Below are positions 22,467 to 35,489 of a stretch of DNA of 64,000 bases, one piece after another (position 1 is the first letter of the stretch; each line of letters starts with the position of its first letter). The position numbers and the translations under genes were made by a program. The notes under the pieces are model-generated. The model was not told the origin of the DNA. It saw only the letters and a program-made list of their open reading frames with translations, and ran no database searches. Source of the DNA: Istiophorus platypterus (lineage: Eukaryota; Chordata; Actinopteri; Istiophoriformes; Istiophoridae); NCBI GenBank assembly GCA_016859345.1, contig CM029134.1, positions 11,785,060 through 11,849,059 of the forward strand, read 5' to 3'.

Positions 22467-24437
22467 ACCACCTCTATCACATGAAGGAGGAAGGTGAGGG
22501 CGCTAAGGAGGCAGAGGGATCGGGAGGGAGGGAATGGGGGATTGGAGAAGGATAGATATAGTGGGGGAGGCTGGAGAAAGAGAGAGCAAGGCAGCTGAGA
22601 GGCGAGGGCCGGTGCAGTGCAGAGCTGGAACGGACACCCAGAGCTCAGCCTTCCTCCGGGTTGCCATGGAAACCACATTCCTCCCCCGCCTGCATCCCTA
22701 CAGACTGCTCTGACTCTCTTTCTCCCTCTGTATAGCTCTCTCCTTGCTTTTCTGTTTTTTCATCCTGTCTTTTTCATTCCTCTATTAATTCGCATCTTTG
22801 TTTTTTTTCCTTCTCTCTCTCTCTCTCTCTCTCGCTCTCTGCTCCGTTTTTACACCGTACGCGTACTGAGCGCGTTCCTGATGATGCACATTCAGCAAGC
22901 ACAATGATTTTACATGAACTGCTCTGTGTGGCAAGGTGAATGGGTATTTACACAGTTTATTTTTTAGTCCCATGCACTCGTGGACACATAAGCACTCTCT
23001 TGTTCTCTCTGCCATCTCTCTATTTTCTTCTGTCTATTTTTACTCCCCCTTCTGTTCAGCACCATGCTTCAGTAATGCCCCCTCTAGTCATCGCATTTCT
23101 GCCCACACACAGGGCACCTTAGCTTCGTTTCTCCTCAATCATGACATCTGCGATGGACCTACAGCACCTTCATCATATTTTAACTGCTTTCATCGCCTTG
23201 TCAGTTTCCAGCCCATCTCTTTTTCTCCTACTTGTACCATTTTCTATTTATCTCTTTTTTTCTGCTTCTGTCTCATGCATGGACAAAATCTATGCCAAAG
23301 AGTGTTCCTTAGCCATGCGTCTCTGATACAATCTCCCACTCCTCTTTTTATGTCTCCCGCATTTCCCTCCATTCCATCTTTCTTTTTCTTCCATGCGTTT
23401 GCTTCTCTCTCTGAATATTCCATCAGTTGGAGTTGCTGTATTTAGTGTGTGTAGTGAAGCAGTTGTTTTCTGCTACTGAGGCCTCTTAGAGGGAGTCTTA
23501 GCCATGTAGCCTTTGTTTTCTGCATTTGCATCACTGGAAAGGCTTCGTGCTGGCTCCTTGGCAGGTTACATTATCTTTCAGCACAAAACGGATGAGTATC
23601 TCCCATTTCTCTAGGTCCAACTGGCTTTCTGTCTTGCATTCTCTCTTCCTTTTCTATGCACATTCCCCTCCTCCTGCACATTTCACTTGGAGCTAGGATT
23701 CATTGAGCAGTGGCAGCATTAAGTGTAAAGATTCTCCTATATTCTGCATTTTTTCTCCTTTCAATATTTGATATTTGTGGAAGAAACAAGTGCAGTCTGC
23801 TATGATGTAATGATGCCTGAGAGAGACTTATAAGACTTGCTTCCTCACCCCCTCTTTTAGTTAGTTAAGGCTACAGTAGAGCAGCTCAGTACATGTTGAT
23901 ACGGAGCTGCCTCTTTAAGGCTGCCTCACTGCTGACTGTCCCTTTTATGGTGCATCTGGTCAGGTGACGAAGGAATAGTCACATAGCTTCTCTGAGAAAT
24001 GACTAGAAATGACTAAAAAGCTCAATATGTGGTCTGTGCAGTGGTTGGGGGTTATAATGCTCATTATGATCGCGTGTGTGTGTGTGTGTTTTTGTGTGTG
24101 CACTCATGCGCACATATGTGTGCGTGTGTGTTTGTTACAGGGTGTTCAGGTGGGTTTATGTAATAAGCTCTTTGCAGGCTGATGCTGAGCTGATAGTGTT
24201 GAGGGAACTGCAAGGCAGGATGCAGAGGAGAATCTCTGTTCAAAGGCACAAGATAATTTCCTCACTTATGCCATAAATCACAGTTCCTTCTTTTTCATTT
24301 GTCAACCAAAGGTCAGAGGTCACCGGTTTCATCTCACAAGATAAATCACCTAATGCTGTTGAATCACATATTTCCAGTCCGAGCTCTTTAATTGGGTGCA
24401 ATATTCAGGCACACACACACACATACATACATATACC

Positions 24438-24485
<48 letters not shown>

Positions 24486-27398
24486 TTTTTTTTTCACGGA
24501 AATTGCATTGCATACCTGTTTTTTTCCAATAAGATTGCTATTCTTCTGGGTCTACTAAAACCAAGTTGTTGTTATTGTATTTACTTCTGGACAGAAACAG
24601 CTATTAAACTTGGTAGGAGTCAGAGTGTAATTACAGACGAACACTTCAGTCATACCCTCCTGTGCAGTGTTGTTTCAGTGTTTGTTACAATAAGTTTTTT
24701 TCAATATTTTTGACAAAAAAGAGACCGACCGCGCAAATTTTTATGTTCAGTCTTGAAGGTAAACTAAAAGACTGCCAGATTTTTTTTGGTAGTTTTACAT
24801 TTATTCTTCTCTGGTATTTATGTCTAACCACTAAGGAAATGCCAGAAACAGAATATTGCTTTTTCTGCTTGGCACTGCATCACCAATGGAAAAACTACTC
24901 TTATATAAGTGACAGTTTTATTGTTTTATAAACTGCAGATTAAATTGACAATATCATGTGATCTAATACAAGGACAGCGCAAACGACAACCTCAAGAATG
25001 AGTGTGTAATGGAGTCTAACAAAAACAGTGTCTCCAAGACAATTTAGCGTAAGTACTCTTGTATTCATTGCAGAGCTTTTGTATTTGTTTACATGATATT
25101 GTACTGTAATGTTGGTTTTATGCCCCTGTAAAAGGAATATTTACTCTAACAGAAGTTAAGGAGCATTACAGTTCTTAAGCGACAAAACAAAAAAGGAAGA
25201 TAAAAACAAAAAATTAATCTTTATCCAAAAAATTACATTTAAAAAATTAAGTCTCATAATGTACACCAGCAACACATCAACCTTCAAGACCTCTTCTGTC
25301 CCCTGTAATAGCTCTACTGTAATTTGATTAGTGCATATTAACTTCCTGTATTCCTCTTCCTGCTACCCTTCTGATACAGAAAACCAGCAGCTGATTGGCT
25401 CTAATAAGACCTAACAATTTTACATTATGTAATATTTAATGGGAGAGGTTTCTTTCCCCCAGAGGTACTAAATATGCCCACATACACAGTTCATATCCCA
25501 GATGTGTGTGTATGTGTACACCCACCCATATCGATAGTACAGATGATTCAATCTCTCCTGCCTTTATTATGTGTTGCTTACCATTCACTCATTTTGTATG
25601 ACGCACAGTAAGTGGATTTTTTGGTCTGTTTTTTTTTTTGTTTTGTTTTGGTTTTTATTATTTTTATTTTTTACTGCAAATCCTCTGACTGCACTGAGTG
25701 GTAAATGTGTTGTGGACAGTTTATAAGAGAGCCAGAGCGAGGCTTGGGAAGGATGGTTGCAACATGTGCTCAGTCATGTGTGCTGTGATCGATATGCTTA
25801 CATCGTCCTTTCAAGCCGCTGCCTCGAAGCCCCGCCTCAGTGCTCTGATTGGCTTCAGCAGGGTTTGTGGCTGCATCCCACCATGTAACTTGAGGCGTTC
25901 AGTGGTTTCTCGTCTCTGTTTGAAAAATGCCCGTGTTTCTTCTCTTTTTGCTCTCTGCTTGACAAATCTCTGTAGGTTAGAGCGAAAGAATATGATGACA
26001 ATGAAGTGAGTTACTGTTGCATGTAGTTAAGTGAGGCTGAGCTTGCTGTGTGGGCCTCCTGCTAGGCCTGCAACACAGTACAGTGTGCCCTCACCTTGAG
26101 ATCCCCCTCAGTCTAACCAGAGGGTAGCACAGTTACACAATGATATACATATAATTTAAAGGCATTATGTATTATATGAATCAAAAAGCTGCAAAGGCAC
26201 TTGCATTCATGTATGCACATTGTAACATACAGGCCATGTACAAATATACTCTCACAGCCATGCAGACACACCCAGCTCCGTTTCCCGTCACATTTCATTA
26301 ATAATGCATATTTGCAGGGCCTTAATGGCGACACTATAACATTCCCTAAAAAAAAAAAATAAACCTTCACCCTCAGTGTCAGGATGTTTTATATCTAGCT
26401 GTGATCAACCTACAAATTCATAAGCATACAAAATGGTTCACAGGCAGTCCTATCGCATCACTGAAAATTCAACAGCCACAGATACATGAAAGCCATATAG
26501 TCTCTCCTTCCTTCCTTCCTTCTTCTTTCCCCCCTCACGCATTCTCACTCTCAATATCTCCCTCCACCCACTCGAAAGCCCAAGCGTGTAATCTTGTTGG
26601 TTTCGTACACATGTGTTGTTGTCATCAACATAAAATATTTTCCCTGTGGTTCTTAAACGAGGCTTCAGCAGTTCAGTTTTCTCTCCCTGTGCTTATTTTG
26701 ACCCAATCCTTGCACATGGGCAGTGTTGCTTTGCCAGTACTAAAAAAAGGAAGAGGGATAGAGAGTGATGTAAAGTAATGCAGCATGATTCAAAGGCATC
26801 CTCTGTTGAGAGGCAGGTCTAGTGATGCCCAGGAGAAAAAGGATTTTCATCTGCTGCACCTGCCTCCATTGTGAGATTATTTACATATGTGTGCTGTGAC
26901 ACAGAGCCCAAGGTAGCCAATCACTAACACAAGTTAAATCTGCAGCTGAACTAGAGATGACCGAGGAGGTGAACAGTGACCAGTCGGAGGGACAGGGGTG
27001 CTCACTGTAAGTTGGATTTTGGCTGCACTGGTCTGACGGAAAACATGGATTAGACTCACAATTAGTGGATCTTGGCCGAGGTTCGGCATCGACAGATTGT
27101 AGACTATGACTTCCCGACCTTTTCCTTTTACAGTAATGAGAAAATGGATAAATGCAGTGTTTTTATCGTGGATTTGAGTGTGAGGCATTACCTTTTCACC
27201 TGAGGCAGGCAGCAGTGAGGTTTAGGTGTTGCGGCCCCTTTAAGAGCAGCTAGTGAAGTGCTCAGTCCTGTTGGTGCTGCTGCTGCTGCTGATGGCAGCG
27301 CTGCCAGTTGATTGGCTGTGGCTGTCAGGGCTGAGGTGCTAGAGGGATGCTGCTACGTATCTCTCTTCCCCCTCTCTCCCAGCCTCTCTCTCTCCCAG

Positions 27399-27435
<37 letters not shown>

Positions 27436-30400
27436 CTCTCTCTCTCGCTCTCTCTCTCTCTCGGTCTCGCTCTCTCTTTCGCTCTCCATCTCCCTCTTGC
27501 TTGCTCGCATCCCTCTGAATAATCCACATCTAGGGCAAGCGGGCTGAGAGGCAATCAAGTGCTCAGCTCCTCTCTGCAGGCTGAGAAAAGAGACAGAGAG
27601 AGAAAGACAACGATTTTCAACGCAGGAGGAAAAAACGTGATATTTTGACAGACTGGGAAGATACCAAGAATTAACAGAGGAAGATTTTCATCTCCGGATA
27701 TCATTTATTTATATATATTGTTTATATATCTATATATATATATTTGTACACACACATATAGATATTTATATATATATACATATATATATACATATATATA
27801 CATTTATCCTTGTATATATCTGTATTTGTGCTTGTCTGTTTATATTAATATTTTTATATGTATTTGTGTGTGTAAATATATATGATATATAAACAAAAGA
27901 ATATATACCTATATATATATATCTATATATACACATATAGATATATATATATGAATTTATATGCGTATCACTGTGAACCAAGAGAAGCAAGAGGAAATTT
28001 CTATCATTGGGGCTGGTCTCTGATTGTGTGGTCATATACAATATTTTGAATATTTCCTTTGATCTTCTACGTCAAGAGGACAAAGACTACGTGCCCATTT
28101 TGTATTTTGTTTTCCTGTTGCTGCTTCCCATCCCTCTCGATCTTTTTTTTTTTCTACATCCGAGAGGAATAAAGCAGAGGGTGACAGGATTTGACGAAAA
28201 AGGTAAAATCTGTAGAAATTCCTGTGATTAGTGTTATTTCCGTCGGCATTAGCGCTCTGTGAGCTGATCACAGCGTGCTGTGTGAGATCTGAGGAGGCAG
28301 CAGAGACAGAGTGCCACGCCGCTCAGCTCAGCGTCAGCCCAGCCAGCACAGCCAGCATGCACAAACACCACCACTGCTGCAAGTGCCCAGAATGTTATGA
28401 GGTGACCCGTATGGCTGCCCTGCGTAGGATGGACGCCCCATCATACGGAGGAGACTGGCAGGCCGAGCCCTATGGATACCCGCCCGGGTACGGGGGAGGC
28501 CAGACCTTACCCCCTCCGGCCTCAGGGGGAGGTGGAAGCATGGGAGGAGGAGGGGGCACTTTGGGGAGAAGTAAAGGCAAGATTATGTCTAGTGGGGGCC
28601 CTGGAGGCCCCAACCCAAAGGGCCAATCCAAGGGAGGCCCCAAAGTAAATGGCAGCAACTCCAGTGGACAAGGAGGATGGTGGCCTGAGTGCACCTGTAC
28701 CAACCGGGAGTGGTATGACCAGGTAACTCGTCTTCCTCACTCTGTTAGATATCTCAGGATTTAGGGATCCAGCAGGAGAGACTGGGATTAGACGAGCTGT
28801 TGCTGTAGTAAAGCAGAGACCATCATGTATCAGCTAAGGCTTTATGGAAGAGAATTCATATTTAGTATTCATCTCAAGCCTTCTGTTTCCCATTTGTTGA
28901 TTGTTGTTCTTCTATTGGAAGCAGAGTAAGGAGAACAGAACGGGACTGATCCAGTTTCACTGCACACACATGGAGATGATCTACATGTTTGGATTTGATG
29001 CAGATGACTAATGCTTATAGATTTAACACACCTAGTGTATGTCGTCAAAGGCTTACACTGATGCATTTACCATTGGCCAAAAAATGGTGCATTTTCAGTC
29101 ACTGAAGCAGCACTGAGATGCAGTTTGCAATTATTTTAGGTTATCACTCAAGCCAGTAACTAAATTCACAAACTGACTTTGTAAAGAATTAGATATAGGG
29201 AATAGATTTTTTTCAGAGATTAATTGATGGTATGGCTGTGTCTCATAGGATCAGGGTAGGAGAAGAGATGATGAAATTGATACCAGTTCCATTCTTATTT
29301 ATGGCCTCTGTTTTTTAGCAAGCCATTTTGCTGAAAATGAATCACAATATAATGGATGTGTTGTCGGAAAAATAGAGAATCAGCAGTAATCTGTGTCTAA
29401 ACGTTGCTTGTCATACATGCTGCACAGTGTGAATGAAACTGCCTCTTAACATATGCTCCATTTTGTTTCTATTATCTCCATTTATTTAAATGTATTTATA
29501 AATTACAGTTGATATAAGGTCAGAACAGCTTCAGAAGCACAGTCTTTAATTAAGCAAGGTACATGTATGTGAGCATGAGAGTGAGCCTGGGTGGGGGAAG
29601 GGTAGCTTGGTGAGCATGAGATTCAAGGAATGGTTCTTGCTGTGCATGAGTATGTGTCTTGGTTAGTCTCGTATTTGCAGCAAGTGAAGCTGCTGCATTG
29701 TTTGCACTTCCTGCGTTTGTGTCCGATTGTGTTCTGAGCAAGACATAGGAGGCATCGGGAAGAGGGAAGGTGAGAAGAAGGCACGGGGGTAAAATGGAGG
29801 CTGAAATTTCATTGGCAGAGTGGAAGAGATCCCCCTGAGCTGAGCCCACAAATGAGCCGCAACCTGGCTGATATTAGCAGATGACTTCAGCCATGGAGAG
29901 GTTTTAGCTTTGAAGAGGCAAAAAGAGAGAGAGACACTTTCTCTTTATTATCTATTGCAAGTATGTCTCTTATCAGATGCATCCCGACCAGTCAAGCTTA
30001 TTTCATGTTTCACACATTTGACAGCTCACAGCAGATGTGATTATGTAAGCATTTATTGCTTACATGGAGATTTTATTCTCCATCAGTATTACCACCTATT
30101 TTTTCTGCTTCTCATTTCCAGCATATTTGTTTCAATGCTCAGCTTACAATGGAAGAAATTAGTATCTGCTTGATGAAATATGTTCTTAGACTGCATCATG
30201 ATTCATGTATGGAACCTTATGTTGTCGAAACAGCACTATCAATAGATAAACCACTCTGTAGAATCCTATCTGATCTTACTCTTTCGAAGGATACTTGCTT
30301 CTTTGCTGTACTATGTGAACGTGCATCACGTAAAAACTCTTTAGAGGGAGAGAATATCTAACCTGTCATTCATAACATGGAATAAAAATATGTGGATGGA

Positions 30401-33400
30401 TTATTGATGGGGGGTGGGCTGGGGGGGCAAAGCATACAGTGGGGTGAAAATGCTAAGGTTGAAAAAGAGAGAAATAAGCCAATAAAGGCAGGCAGCAGGC
30501 CCGGAGAGGGGGAGGGGGTTATGTAAGAGGAGGCAGTTGGTCGTGCTGTCAGAGAGAGAGAAAGCAGGAGAGGCCCTGACACTGTGGACAAGCATCTGCC
30601 CCTCCATGGGTTAAAAAAACAGGCATGTGAATGGCCAGTATGTGCTCCCCTTTCCATGTGAATGTGGCATAGCACGGCGTGGATGCAGATGCACACCCAC
30701 CACCCACCCCGCCCTCCCAGCTCCTTCCTCAGTCACCGTTGCTCATCCTTGGGTGGGAAATGTGAATGCTACCCCTCCCCCCACTACCTACACACCGCCG
30801 GAGAGCAGGGCAGTAATCACACACGCCCAAACACACATCTATTATCTTATGGCTTTCATAACAACTCGTATTTTTGGATGCCAGCACGATGAAAGGCAAT
30901 AACCTTGTACAGTCATTCAGAATTATCCAAGCTGTCTTTTTATAGCTGGATCATTGACATTTTTAAATGGCTCCTTTAGCCATGAACACTTCATGTATGT
31001 GTGAGGAAATCATTAGACACCCCGGGACATAATGATGCCATATTAATTTTTTTTCCTCTGTCATCTATTTACTAAACGTTTTTGCTTTCTTTTGTCAAGA
31101 GCTTGCTATCTTAATTATGAATGATTCCAGTTGGGATTATAAGAACATTCTTTAAAACAAGAGCTTTTGAATTTAAATCTGAGAAAAGTAGAGACCTCAG
31201 TCTACCGGGAGCTTCAGTCACAAAGCTCCCTCTTTCCCCCGTAGGCTCCAATCTGTTTTTGTGTGTTCTCCAGCTCTGTCACTATGATTAGCTTTAAATA
31301 TTAAGTGGATTTTACTTTATTTATTAGCGTTAAGATCTGGTCCAAAATTCTGTGCCAGACCTCTTGTTTGTAACAGTTGTCTGTGGTGGCAGTGTTGTTT
31401 AAATTTGTGTGTATGCACGGTGGGCTTTCCATGTTCAGCAATCCCATAGGTGATTACAATTTGACAGCCTCTAGGCCTTGATCAGAATCTTTTGTGTGTG
31501 CGTGTGTGCGTGTGTGCGTGCATGTGCACCTTTTACAGTCACATTGATTTATCGGTGTCATTGGTTTGTACATGTGTCTGATGAGATTTTGTTCGGTTGG
31601 ATTTGATTTGCCATTCCTGTAACAGCAACCCAGAGAGTATTATCAGATGGGATTTGCATGTGCTCCATGTCCAAACGTCTTGAGCTGGATCCCCTACTGT
31701 GATCTTGAAAGGCTCCATCTAAAACCTAGAATATTCTCATTAGATCAAGAGAGATTTATCCATGAGCTTGTCTTAGTGAAAAAAAAAAAAAAGGCACAAT
31801 GTATGTAATCTGAGGGAAAGTACACTCAGCAAATATATACATATTCTTTAAAAATGTAATGGGAATTATAACATCACGACGGATGATATTTTCCTTATAC
31901 CCTGCAGGTGCCATTCCTGTCCATACATTTATTCTGGTGTGGCACATAATTACTGCAAGGTTAGCTACTGCAAGTGTTATTACATGTCAGAACGTTGATT
32001 GGCTGATTCCCAACTTGGGGTTGCACTTATTAAAACAAGTACAATTAGAATAGAAGCAAAGAATCTTAATAGAAAACACATTTAAGTCCAGTAACTGGAT
32101 AAATACATATAAACCCCACCTTTACAGGTGAGAGCTACATTCAAAGGAAAATAAAGATGGGAAGACTTATAAGACGTGGTGGATGTTGCAGAGGAGTTGG
32201 GTTAGAGCTGCGAGGAAGGCCTGACCCACAATGGGATCCAGTAAGATTTTCTCGAGAATACAAAGTGTTCCCCCATCTTCCCCGACTCTTAGTACTCGTG
32301 ACAGGCGGGTCCACGATACCTTGACCTCCAGAAATAAGGACTTCATGAAGGCAGTGCTCTCCTTCACCTCACAGGTAGTTGTGTGACTGCCATTTGGTCA
32401 TGTTTCTGTCCTGCCACATCCCAGGTAAAGGATCCTTGGTAGGCCTCTTCATCCCAGATTACTGGAAGTGGTACTTGTTGCTGTTAGACCTGACAGTTCT
32501 AGCCCTCTGCGTGTATGTGATTTGTGATGATTCCAAGACTCCAGGCTTCAAGTTTTCTTCAATGCTTTGTTGTTTCTTTTGCAACATATATTGGTTTGAT
32601 TATTTATGATAAGGTATTTATACATTTACTGTATTAAATGTGAATAAGAAAAAGGTGACTTTCCGACAAATAGCAACATCGAAATAATGTTCAGTCATTT
32701 TTAGCCCTCTGTCTAATTAAACCTTAAGTTCTATGCAAATAATTTTAACAAAAATCTGAAAACAATATCATATTTCCAAAACATTATCAAAAGCCTAATT
32801 ATTCTATTTTCTAGTCCTACTTTGTTAGTGATGTGGAGCAGGTCTCAGCATCACTCTGGCATCAGATTGACATTTCATCTGAGGACCCTGCTCCTCCACA
32901 CTGTCCCTCCCTCTCTCCCACACTCGCCACTACAAGCAGCTATCAGTGTGAGGGAAAAACAGGCTAAGACAGTGTAATTGCTTTTTAATATCTGTCTAGA
33001 CTGTCGCTGAAACTGTGTATTCAGCTAAACGATACAAAATGTGTTGAAACCTGTTAAAGAGAAGTGCCCCAAATGTCTTGTGATTTTTCGGGTGCCTTAT
33101 CACATCTATCTCCGCCATCCAGATGCATAAACTTACATGAGTTCTGCTTTAACAACCAGCGAGGGGTAAATGTTTAAAGGATGCAGATTTCTGCACCAAG
33201 AAACCATGTGATGTGATTGTTGGTAAACTGGCTACTCATGTGTAGCTATCCAGCCAGACGTGACTGCTTCAGACCCTAGGGTACTAAACTGACAGGAGAT
33301 GAAGTGTGTAACGTTTGGGCCTCCAACTTTCTCAGGATGTTCACTGCTTTTCAGGAGATAGTTTGTATTTAGCTCTCAAGTTGTGAGTTGTCACTTTGTC

Positions 33401-35439
33401 ACTTCCTGAGTGACAAATATACTCAACCAACACCATAATTTAATTCTTAAGCAAACAGGGCAATTCTTAGTTAGTTATTAGGAGATGCTGGGGACATGTA
33501 CAGAGTCATGTACATAACCCCACTACAAGAAATTGTGATTGATGTTTGCTATTACTTCTAAGTGCTCTTTCAAACTGTGCATAGCAGTTTTAAAATGTTT
33601 TACCACAGTGAGCACCGGTAGTAACAAGGTTAACATCTCTGCAGTAGTTTTATCAACTCAAATCGTTAAAGCCAGAATATATACCACAGCTACAGATGCA
33701 GAGTAAGTGGATTTTATGGAAAAGGAGGTTTTACAACCTTTGTTCTTGTGTAAAGTGTATTTCCTCCAAAGCAATCCACTCCTGTTGAGTATGTTTTCTC
33801 CATAACGCTAATAAGCTTCAACAATTTTATGGCATGCTGCAGAGCTACCAGGGTTTGTACAAGGAACCCATAATGTCAGCCAATACTGTTTAATGTATAT
33901 AGATGTAATGTAAAGATGCAAATTCAGTGTTCCAAACCAACGCTATGTTGCACCAAACTTTTTATTTTGCTGCCACATTTCAGTACAAGGAACAGCAGCT
34001 ACTTGTTCTTATCTGTGTTTTTGCTGTTTAATATATCACCCTAGCTTGCTCACTTGTCAATGTGTCAATATATCGAACAGGGAAAAAAAATTAGGTAGCA
34101 AATTAATTTGTTGGGTGACTCAATATGTTTCGATAAATATATGAAAGTTTCTTGCAATTTAGGTGTTTCTTTCAGCCAAGAAAATCATTGCATCTCTTTG
34201 CATTTGTAGCTTTTGTAGTTTAGATTCAGTATGGCATAAAAATCTAAATTTTAGTCATTTTTCCATTATGCTGAAATAAATATTGTGAAAAGCTGTATTT
34301 CAGCTTTTCAAACTGCTACAGAAATGATGATTCAGATGCCAAAACATTTTACTGATCTCAGACAATTTAAAAGCACATAATTTGATTCCAGTTGTCTTCT
34401 AGCACACCTCCTACATCATATCTTCCCTTCTGCAGCCGCCTGTCTCTCTCCCACAAACACACACTCATACACACACATACACACACACATACACATACAT
34501 ACAGTATATATAACACACTCATACCTTACATAGACCTTTACTCAAAAATAAAGTACTCCTTACGCCTGAGAATTTGGGGTAAAGAGAGAATGATGAATCA
34601 TGGGAAATGCACTATGAAACAAAAGAGACAAGGTGCGCTGCAATATTTATGTGCACTTCGATAAAGTTGTTGTTGTTTTTTTTAAATGGAGGGGTAAAGG
34701 ACGGAGCATCTGAATAAAGGCCAGTCAGGTGTTCATGTCAGCATACGGGGGTTTGACATGCAAGCAGCCATTATGAGAGCTGAGGAGCTTGATCTGTGAT
34801 GAGCAGCTGCTGTAGGCTGTGGCCCAGGACCTGAGCTGCGTGGAATATCACCTCCTACACTTCCTTTAAAAGCCTCCACTCAGTAGCTCTGTAGATTTTT
34901 TTGCTCTCGCATTGTGTACACAGACCGCATCTGCTCTTATTATTTCAACATTCAACAAGGTCCTCTGTGAAATGCTGGATTCAAAGGAATGTGTTGAGTC
35001 TTGCTTTGGCTATGTTTGTGTGTGTGTGTATGTGCATAGATATAGATAATATAGATAAAGATAGATAGATGGGCCTTTGTACAGTGTTACAGGTGCAGTA
35101 GCCTGGAGCTGCAGATCCTGTGTGTGGAGTTGTGCGTCCTGCTGGAAGCTGAGGTTGTCATGCCCCTGTGATCCATATGGTCATTGTCAGAGGCCCTGCC
35201 AGGGCTCAGCCCCATATCAGCTCGCCTGTTCCCCTCTCTGGCTCTTGCTGCCAGCCAGGGGAGGAGAAGAGAGAAGAAAGGAGAAGGGAGGGGAACGCTG
35301 TTTGTTTGTTTGCTTGCCTGCTTTGTTTTATTTAGGGGTTTTTGCTGATCACAGTAGCGACTGGCCTAGAAATGTGATTGTGCTGCACAGGGCAGAGTGG
35401 ACTCCTGATTCAGCGATGGAAGCATCAGATTTTCTGTTA

Positions 35440-35489
<50 letters not shown>

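Larger units (their letters stand above)
20959..27180 (+). other. dlg3 long intron, part upstream of the second promoter
   Basis: Contains fold-back copy 3, several microsatellites listed separately, and a pyrimidine-rich block at 22680-23420. No convincing coding gene or RNA on either strand. A speculative 30-nt microexon at 25976-26005 is described among the findings. Confidence 0.6.
27181..28356 (+). promoter_or_regulatory. dlg3: second dlg3 promoter and 5' UTR (SAP102 type), approximate
   Basis: Region upstream of the SAP102 ATG. Near 27309-27318 TTGATTGGCT contains an inverted CCAAT box, beside GCTGCTGCTGCTGCTGATGG and a CTTTAAGAGC stretch. It is followed by a (CT)n tract and a TA-rich tract before the leader at about 27970-28356. 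Placement rests on the alternative first exon and on local composition; the TSS cannot be fixed from sequence. Confidence 0.45.

Noticed and set aside
22227..22678. Open frames of about 60-128 residues made of repeated Cys-Val or Thr-His
   Set aside because: They are translations of the (GT)n microsatellite; any frame through it is open. The same applies at 7754-8191, 46029-46226, 59630-60148 and 63415-63632.
22936..23445. 169-residue Ser/Phe/Pro-rich open frame, the second longest in the window
   Set aside because: Low-complexity pyrimidine-rich intron DNA read as Ser/Phe/Leu/Pro. No homology, and the overlapping frames look equally open.
25698..26009. 103-residue open frame in the long intron
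   Set aside because: No recognisable domain, it starts in plain intron sequence, and its frame differs from the possible microexon it overlaps.
27312..27558. Ser-Leu-rich and Arg-Glu-rich open frames on both strands
   Set aside because: They translate the (CT)n tract. No homology, and no splice context as an exon.
28231..28356. N-terminal extension of the SAP102 exon upstream of MHKH
   Set aside because: The extension opens with GTG, not ATG, right after an in-frame TGA at 28225. The first ATG in frame is 28357, which matches the known SAP102 start.
28470..28740. Minus-strand open frames inside the SAP102 first exon
   Set aside because: Antisense shadow of a Gly/Pro-rich coding exon; Pro-rich on the reverse strand, with no homology.
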